64,000 nucleotides of DNA from assembly GCF_963662255.1 (NCBI RefSeq), contig NC_085067.1, forward strand, positions 310,001 to 374,000, given 5' to 3'. Position 1 is the first letter of the stretch, and every line of letters starts with the position of its first letter. This DNA comes from Cinclus cinclus. Lineage: Eukaryota; Chordata; Aves; Passeriformes; Cinclidae. The translations under genes and the position numbers were made by a program. Under the pieces are notes generated by a model that ran no database searches, was not told where the DNA came from, and was given only the letters and a program-made list of their open reading frames with translations. Positions 58,383-64,000 of the stretch are shown in pieces.

Positions 58383-59879
58383 GTCCCTCTGCTTTCCTAC
58401 AGTGCCTAGAAAATTACTTGATTAATTACATTCAGAAGGCTTTCCACTAAGCACTATTCAACATGATTATCTGGTGCCTCCAGACTTTCATTAGAGAGAC
58501 AGACAAGGTTTTATCTTCCCTGATAGCTGCCCTGCCAGATCAGATAAGCTCTGAAGATGACTTGGAGCAGCCTTAGAACATCCAAGCGCTTTTAATCGGG
58601 GTCAGTGTCTTCACGTCTGCAGATGCTCCTGTGACTGAACGATCGAATTGCTCTGCTCTGTGATCGGGACGAGCAGCCCGTGGCACAGTGAGCATCCCAC
58701 AGGAGACAGAGATGGGCAGTGAAATCATCCTCCCGTGGCTCCAGACCTCGGGCAGGGCCACTCTGGGCAGCACCACTGGCCCCAGCTCTGGCTCTGCTCA
58801 CACCTGCAGTTTGCTGGCCAGATCAGTCAGGGACTCTGCTCTCAGGGCTGTGGAAAGCTGGAACCCAGTGAATGAAAGACTCCAAGCAAACTCCTCTGAA
58901 ACCTGGATTTGGGTTCTTGTTTCCCCAATACTCACAGTTTGTTTAAACTGTAAAAGTGAATGGAGCAATTCTGGCTGAGCAGCCTGTTTTGAGTTTGTTT
59001 TCCAGTTGTCTGCAGTATTTGAGTCTCCCTCCCACCAAACTTTAGAGTCCAGATTTTGTGGGAAATTTTCCAAATTCTGGCTGGAATACTCAACCATTAA
59101 TTCCCAACTTGCCCATCTGCCAGGTCAAGAAAAGAGTTCTTTGAATCCTTTAAAACACATGTCTAAACTGTTTGTTTATCTGTCAACATTGTCTCACACT
59201 ATTTAATGTTAAAGCTTAGCTTTTTAAACCTCTCGAGGCTGACCCTGCTCTGACCATGAAGAGCTGTCAGAAACTTTGCACCCTGTTAAAACTGCCTGTG
59301 GTACCAGACAGGCTGTGTGCCCACTGGTCACACTCTGAGCTGCTCAGATCCTCCCACAACAGCCTTTCCCCTAACCCCCGTTAAAATATTAAATATATCC
59401 ATATATACATATATAGGGATTTGAAAGGAGGCTGAGGAGCTGACGAGAGAAAATGCAATTTCTGTGTTAGCTTCCCCGGGCTGTCCAGAGGCAAGCTGGA
59501 GCCTGGTGTCCTGAGGGGAGCTCCCAGACAGAATTGTCACCTCTTTAGGTGCTCTGCCACACTGGCTGGCCGCCGACAGGGACCGGTCCACACGGAGCCT
59601 TACGGGACACCAGCTGCAGCTCAGACACAAGAGTTCTCTTGGGCAAATGGCTGAGGGTTTGCAGAAGAGTCTCCGGCTCTGCCTCCACTGCTCCAGTCCC
59701 AGAGATTTCCCCGTTTGCACATCCCTGTGCTCCGATATTCCTCTGCTCCCACTGCCCCAGGGTCTGACTCCAGGGCAGCTCTCCCAGGCTCCCACTGCCA
59801 CGGCTCAGCCCCGTGCCATGGCCTCGCCTGCTTTTCAAAGCAAAGCTCCCAAAAGGCTCCTCTAAAGCTGTCACTACAT
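58383..59879. other. Unannotated unique DNA
   Basis: Several frames of 100-157 codons on the minus strand (59328-59992) overlap each other without domain support. The region lies just beyond the proposed minus-strand transcript end. 58890-59220 is AT-rich and unique. Confidence 0.5.
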
Positions 59880-59900
59880 GGCCACACACACAGAGTACGT
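59880..59900 (-). terminator. GT-rich downstream element of a minus-strand poly(A) site
   Basis: Read on the minus strand this is TCTGTGTGTGTGGCC-type sequence, 20-40 nt beyond the AATAAA at 59927-59922. That is the usual spacing for the GU-rich element of vertebrate cleavage sites. With the hexamer it makes a plausible 3' end of a minus-strand transcript near 59905. Confidence 0.4.
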
Positions 59901-59904
59901 TTAT

Positions 59905-60223
59905 GGACACAAAATATGTTATTTATTGTGAATTTTGCAAAGACACATTTAAGCAACAAAATATACATTTGTGAACCTTTAGTTTTATACATAACAATCT
60001 GCTACCATAGCAATAAATTAAATATACATTATTTACAACAGACATAAGTCACCAGGAACTACAAAGCACTGCCTCTCTACATCAAAAATAAACTTTGTCA
60101 GATACATTTCTTCAAGATTTCTTTTCACTCTATAAACTCTCTTCACATTCTCTGCTATAAATCCAGCGTTTCCCCTCGCAGGACACAGGCAGTGCTACAT
60201 TCAGTGAAGGCGATGACAGCATG
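59905..60223 (-). CDS. Candidate 3' terminal exon (coding tail plus 3' UTR), product unknown
   Basis: On the minus strand a strong pyrimidine tract with acceptor (CACCTCTGCCCCCCGCCCCAG) precedes 60223. If entered in phase 0 the exon reads HAVIAFTECSTACVLRGETL and ends DL before a TAG at 60157-60155. If entered in phase 2 it reads a different tail ending WIYSRECEESL before a TAG at 60132-60130. An AT-rich 3' UTR of roughly 230-250 nt follows, with AATAAA at 59927-59922. The sharp change from CpG-rich (about 16 CpG in 60165-60355) to AT-rich sequence at the stop fits an exon-to-UTR transition. I recognise neither peptide. It could instead be an AT-rich conserved element next to a CpG cluster. 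Confidence 0.3.
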
Positions 60224-60358
60224 CTGGGGCGGGGGGCAGAGGTGGAGCGGCAGGAGCAGCGAGAGCGCAGCCGGGACCTGCCGAGGTGCCCGAGCTTCGG
60301 GGACCGGCACCGAGCATCTCCCGCAGCAGAGATCCCAGCCCCGGGCACGGCCCCTTAC

Positions 60359-60385
60359 CTGCCTTTCCTGAAGAGCCTCAAAACT
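60359..60385 (-). CDS. Candidate 27-nt micro-exon (SFEALQERQ)
   Basis: On the minus strand the acceptor CAGTTTCTTTGCAG and the donor GGCAG followed by GTAAGG are both close to consensus. They enclose 27 nt that read SFEALQERQ in phase 0. Splicing to the candidate terminal exon at 60223 would need an intron of only 135 bp. An A34 run on the plus strand (T34 on this strand) lies about 48 nt upstream of the acceptor. Chance cannot be excluded. Confidence 0.27.
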
Positions 60386-60433
60386 CTGCAAAGAAACTGA
60401 GTTTGTGCTTAGGATCCCCTGCTTCTCTCAGGG
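60386..60433. other. Spacer between micro-exon candidate and homopolymer
   Basis: Unique sequence. If the micro-exon is real this holds its branch point and pyrimidine tract. Confidence 0.3.

Positions 60434-60467
<34 letters not shown>
60434..60467. repeat. A34 homopolymer (T34 on the minus strand)
   Basis: Thirty-four consecutive A, the longest homopolymer in the window and almost certainly length-variable. No retrotransposon body or target duplication is visible next to it. Confidence 0.97.
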
Positions 60468-60468
<1 letters not shown>

Positions 60469-60981
60469 CACTTCTGTGTTGTGCTTCGGCTCCGGGGGGT
60501 TTCAAGAAGATGCAAGTACGTGCCAAGTGCTCTCCTGAATGGAAGCGCAGCCGGAGCAGCAGCCCTCTGCCAGCTGCACACCAGCCCCGATGCGGGGATG
60601 CTGGTGAGGGGATGCTGGTGGAGGGAAAAGGGTCCCAGCCGGCTCTGCACAAGGACCCGGAGCCAGCGGTACCAAATGTGGAGCTGCAGCTGAGCTGCCA
60701 CTGCCTGCCCCAGGCCAGGAACTGCTCCCGGCCCAGGGGCTGCAGCAGGAGCAAGCAGGACCGAGAGCCAGCAGGGAAGGAAGGGCAGCAGCCCCCAGCA
60801 GCAGAGCCCTCGCACACGGTGGGGGCTTCCCCATCACCCCTTAAGGCGTTTCTGAGCCCCCTCTGCTCCCCCTGCAATGTCACTCCTGAGGAGGGCACAA
60901 CTTGTGTGCATGGAAACAGTGGACTCAGAAAGGAAAACGCACTGCCCAATAATTCTAGTGTCAGTTAAGGATCCTTTCCTT
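60468..60981. other. Unannotated GC-rich DNA
   Basis: GC-rich with overlapping frames on both strands (up to 187 codons) that run into the homopolymer. None has a recognisable domain. On the minus-strand gene hypothesis this is intron. Confidence 0.45.
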
Positions 60982-61029
60982 TATATATATATATATATTT
61001 TATACATACATATATATATATATATATAT
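60982..61029. repeat. (TA)n tracts
   Basis: Two TA runs (about 60982-60998 and 61011-61029) are separated by TTTTATACATACA. Typical AT microsatellite, prone to cruciform formation and length change. Confidence 0.95.
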
Positions 61030-62819
61030 CTCCCTTTTATATATGTATAGATGTATAAGTGTCACTTATAAGCACAAAACATTCTGCAAAATATATACAG
61101 AAACACCTTCACCCACCGCTGGAAGTGCAGAAGTGGCCAGGATGTAGCACGGGCATTTCTCAGCCCAGAGCTGCCCCGGGACAATCCAGGACACGCCGGG
61201 CGGGACCAGCTCAGGCAGCGAACCCCAGCTGCTGGAAAGGGTTTCAGCAGGTTTTGGGCCTTTGGCGAGGAGTGCTGCTGGACTGTCCCGTGGGAGCCAC
61301 AAACCTCGTGCCAGACCCCGGCCCCATCCTGCTCCAGCAAAGGAGAGACAAGTCCAGAGCACTGAACTCTCCCTGAGGCTTCACACTGTTCTGCCTGTTA
61401 GCCCCACTTGAATAATTCCCAAATCAATCTAGGTCAAAAAGGAAAGCCACAGTTTCAAGTGAAAAAGAAAAAAAGCAACAAAACAACCAAAAATGGCAAA
61501 CCAGCTGACAGTAGCCACTGCATCATCTGCTGAAAGATCTCACGGAGATCAACACCCACAGGAATGATGACATCTACAGGACCAAGTGACTGCTCAGAGG
61601 AAAAGCAAACCCAGAGCACACCCTGGGAGCAAGTCATTGCACCAGTCAGTGTTTCACTGTGCAGCCTCAGGAAACCAGACCAAAGCTTCTAAGAGGAGAA
61701 TTGGGGCTGGGTTTAGAAAGTGCTACGGAAGCATCATCAGACAAGTGCTGAACAGCAATTTGTGTGATCCTGAGGCACCTACAGCTACAGGCTGGACTGA
61801 GCACACTGCATGCTCCTCTTCCAAAGGAAACTCAAGGCTTAAACTCTATTGAAATGCAACTGGCTGGGAGCAGGAGGGAGCGTCCCCATGGGAGTTATTG
61901 ATATTTACTCGTCCTACACAGCACTTAGGGCCTGTGAAACTGTTCCTTGCCTTTCCACAACTGTTCTCCTTCTTTAACCTGGTTCCCCTCCCACCACAGC
62001 TACAGCCTTCCCACATGGATTAATCACAGCACGAGCAGAGCACCTATGTGAACCGGGTCATAAGGCTCTCAGGGAGCACCTCCCTGCAGGACCAGGGTGA
62101 GCACAGCAGCTTCTGCTTGGCTTGGCTCATCTCTGGCCTGGGGAGATGACAGGGAGGAGGGAAGGTGATGGTTGAATCCTATAAGCACTTGCCCCAGAGA
62201 GAGGGGAGCAGGAGCAGCCACAGCCATGGCCGCTGCTCCAGGGGCACAGTTCTGCACCCACCTCCTGGACAGGCTGTCAGGTACTCTGTGCCCCTGGGAG
62301 CGCCCACTGGGGGAAGGTGACTTTGGCACTCAAAGTCCTGTTTTCAGCAGGAATCACAAACTCAAAGAACTGTGTTCACTTGAGACAGAGAACCTGATTT
62401 CATGAGGGTTTCCAAAGGTCACAGGCTGTGGGGACAGGGGGAGAATATCTCTGCAGCATCGTGGCCTGTCTCCCAGAAAATGGGTAAGGGAAATCTATGA
62501 GCAATGTGAAATCTATGGACAGGCTTCAGGAAACTTCACGTGAAGTTCCATAAAGGAGTAAAAGGATTTCTTGGCATGTTGAGAGAGGTATTTTCTGGGA
62601 AAGCACATTATGGGAAAGTTACCTTGCAGAATCTATAATCCTTTCAGAATAACAAGAGCTTGCTCAAAAGCAGCAGGACAGACTCTGCAAGGGCTAGAGC
62701 AGCCTAATGCCTCGCAAATCACTGGAGTTTTATGCATTTGCTTGCCTGGTGATCCAAGCCACAGGGCAAAGCAGAGCCCACCAGGTAAATCCCCTCTGGT
62801 TCCAGTTCTAGTACTTAGA
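61030..62819. other. Unannotated unique DNA
   Basis: 61030-61110 is AT-rich. 61130-61380 is GC-rich. The remainder is mixed. No repeat family or convincing exon is seen. Confidence 0.5.
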
Positions 62820-62855
62820 AAAGCTAAAGCTGTGACAGACCACAGCTTTAGCTTT
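62820..62855. repeat. Perfect 15-bp inverted repeat with 6-nt loop
   Basis: Arms AAAGCTAAAGCTGTG (62820-62834) and its exact reverse complement (62841-62855) flank ACAGAC. RNA from either strand would form a stable hairpin. Confidence 0.9.
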
Positions 62856-62976
62856 GGGTCACTGTTCCCAGGCCTGTGCTCAGTGTCAGGCAGGGACAAA
62901 GCAGGAAGGAAGAACCTGCCAAGGAGGATGAGCTGGCTGTGGCCCCCAGCTCCACTCCCTGGGCCAAGTCACTCAC

Positions 62977-63024
62977 CTGCCTCTTGTGCAAGAAACGGAG
63001 CAAGTTTGGAGTGAGGGGCTGCCT
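62977..63024 (-). CDS. Candidate 48-nt exon (RQPLTPNLLRFLHKRQ)
   Basis: On the minus strand the donor GGCAG followed by GTGAGT is near-perfect. The best acceptor (CCCTTGGGACAG, moderate pyrimidine tract) gives 48 nt reading RQPLTPNLLRFLHKRQ in phase 0, in frame with the 27-nt candidate at 60359. The acceptor choice is uncertain and the peptide is not recognised. It is treated as a weak upstream exon of the same hypothetical gene. Confidence 0.18.
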
Positions 63025-64000
63025 CTGTCCCAAGGGTTTTGGGGTGTAGGTAGGAGCTGGGGGATGCCTGGAGAGACACTGCAGACCCCACTCCAGTGAG
63101 AACTGCCCAGGACTCCTCCAGGGAGGTTTTGCCCCATTGCCCCCAGAGAAGAGAACAGCAAACAATTGCAAATTGCCCCAGGGCCACTAACACTAACTTT
63201 GGCCTGACCCCTCCCCCCTTCAAAAAACAAACATAAGCCCCTGTTTCCCACTGATAACTGCAAATGAAGCGTGGAGGGACCTAAACTGTGTGGAGGTCTC
63301 TCCTGCTTCCCCTCTGCCCAAAAGGAGCCACCAGGCAACCCGGGGACAGGGGAATGGACGGTGCCCACCAGCTGCAGCACGTGTGGGCAAGCACAGGGTG
63401 ACCCAGCACAGCACCAGAAGGGGACACGGCCCTGGCACACGCGTGTGCAGCACAGCCAGGGACACGTCCCCTCCTGCACGCAGGGCGTGTGCTGGACAGG
63501 GGGCACCAGGTGAGAAGGTGGCAGCTCCCTGCCAGGACAGGACTGTAGCAAGGTGAGAGCTCTTTTCTGGTGTAGCAGGCAGCCAGCAGGTGAGGGCACC
63601 CCGCTGCCCATGGCCGGGGCATGCGTGGTCCCATGGGGTGTTGAAGAGTTTTCCCTTTGCTGAAACATTCTGTGCAAAGAAGAAAAGGATAAAAGTGTCA
63701 GGAGTGTGGAAGAAGACTATTCCCACCCCTGAGGGACTGGCTGTGAAGCACCTGTCCCAGGGAGGGAGCTGAAGCCACAGCAGTGCCCTGACCCAAAGTG
63801 CCAGGCCACCCATCACTCCCAGGCTGTGGGAGAAGGAAACTCAGTGATGGGGGGAAAATCCCAGCTTTTTGAGACCCACGCTTTCAGGAATGTAAATTTC
63901 TCTCATTTCAAGCTCTATGGGCTCTCCTGCTCAGCTTGGGTCTTCCTAACAACACCCTTAATTCCATGGAATAGAAGGAGCCCAGGTAAATCCCACTGAG
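63025..64000. other. Unannotated GC-rich DNA at the window edge
   Basis: Overlapping frames on both strands (up to 234 codons, minus, 62973-63677) have no recognised domain. If the minus-strand gene is real, its upstream exons should lie here or beyond the window. Confidence 0.45.

Overview
The window looks like non-coding nuclear DNA of a bird, probably a songbird. The clearest evidence is two old 3' fragments of CR1 LINEs, the characteristic avian retrotransposon, at 31880-32132 and 58238-58382. The background also fits: few interspersed repeats, AT-rich stretches alternating with GC-rich ones, many GC-rich minisatellites, and no long protein-coding ORF outside tandem repeats. The species assignment is an inference.

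I find no confidently identifiable protein-coding gene. The window reads as intergenic or long-intron DNA. The best case for a real gene is at the right end on the minus strand. A possible 3' terminal exon (about 60223 down to 59905) has a strong acceptor, a short coding tail, an AT-rich 3' UTR, an AATAAA signal and a GT-rich downstream element. A 27-nt micro-exon candidate (60359-60385) and a weaker 48-nt candidate (62977-63024) lie upstream of it. On the plus strand, 35.7-41.1 kb holds a weaker chain of small in-phase exon-like cassettes.

Layout: 1-8.2 kb is unannotated DNA with a CpG-island-like patch (7300-7770). From 8.2 to 14 kb there are three minisatellites (8235-8463, 9872-10549, 12994-13826) separated by an AT-rich block with a POU octamer. 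From 14 to 35 kb is mostly unique DNA with small simple repeats, a perfect hairpin (15631-15669) and one CR1. From 35 to 46 kb are two more minisatellites (35041-35240, 45640-46037), the exon-like cassettes and a 24-bp palindrome. From 46 to 56.4 kb is unique DNA with a conserved-looking block near 50.75-51.05 kb. From 56.4 to 64 kb are an octamer minisatellite, an (AG)21 microsatellite, the second CR1, the candidate gene end, an A34 run and TA tracts.

Two observations stand out. A pair of diverged, same-orientation non-coding copies lies 29 kb apart (814-1270 and 30071-30360). Six minisatellite arrays of 8 to 30 bp lie within 49 kb, including a G-quadruplex-prone octamer, a helically phased decamer and an E-box-bearing 29/30-mer. 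No homology search, RNA data or multi-species alignment was available, so statements about conservation are impressions from base composition and motif content.
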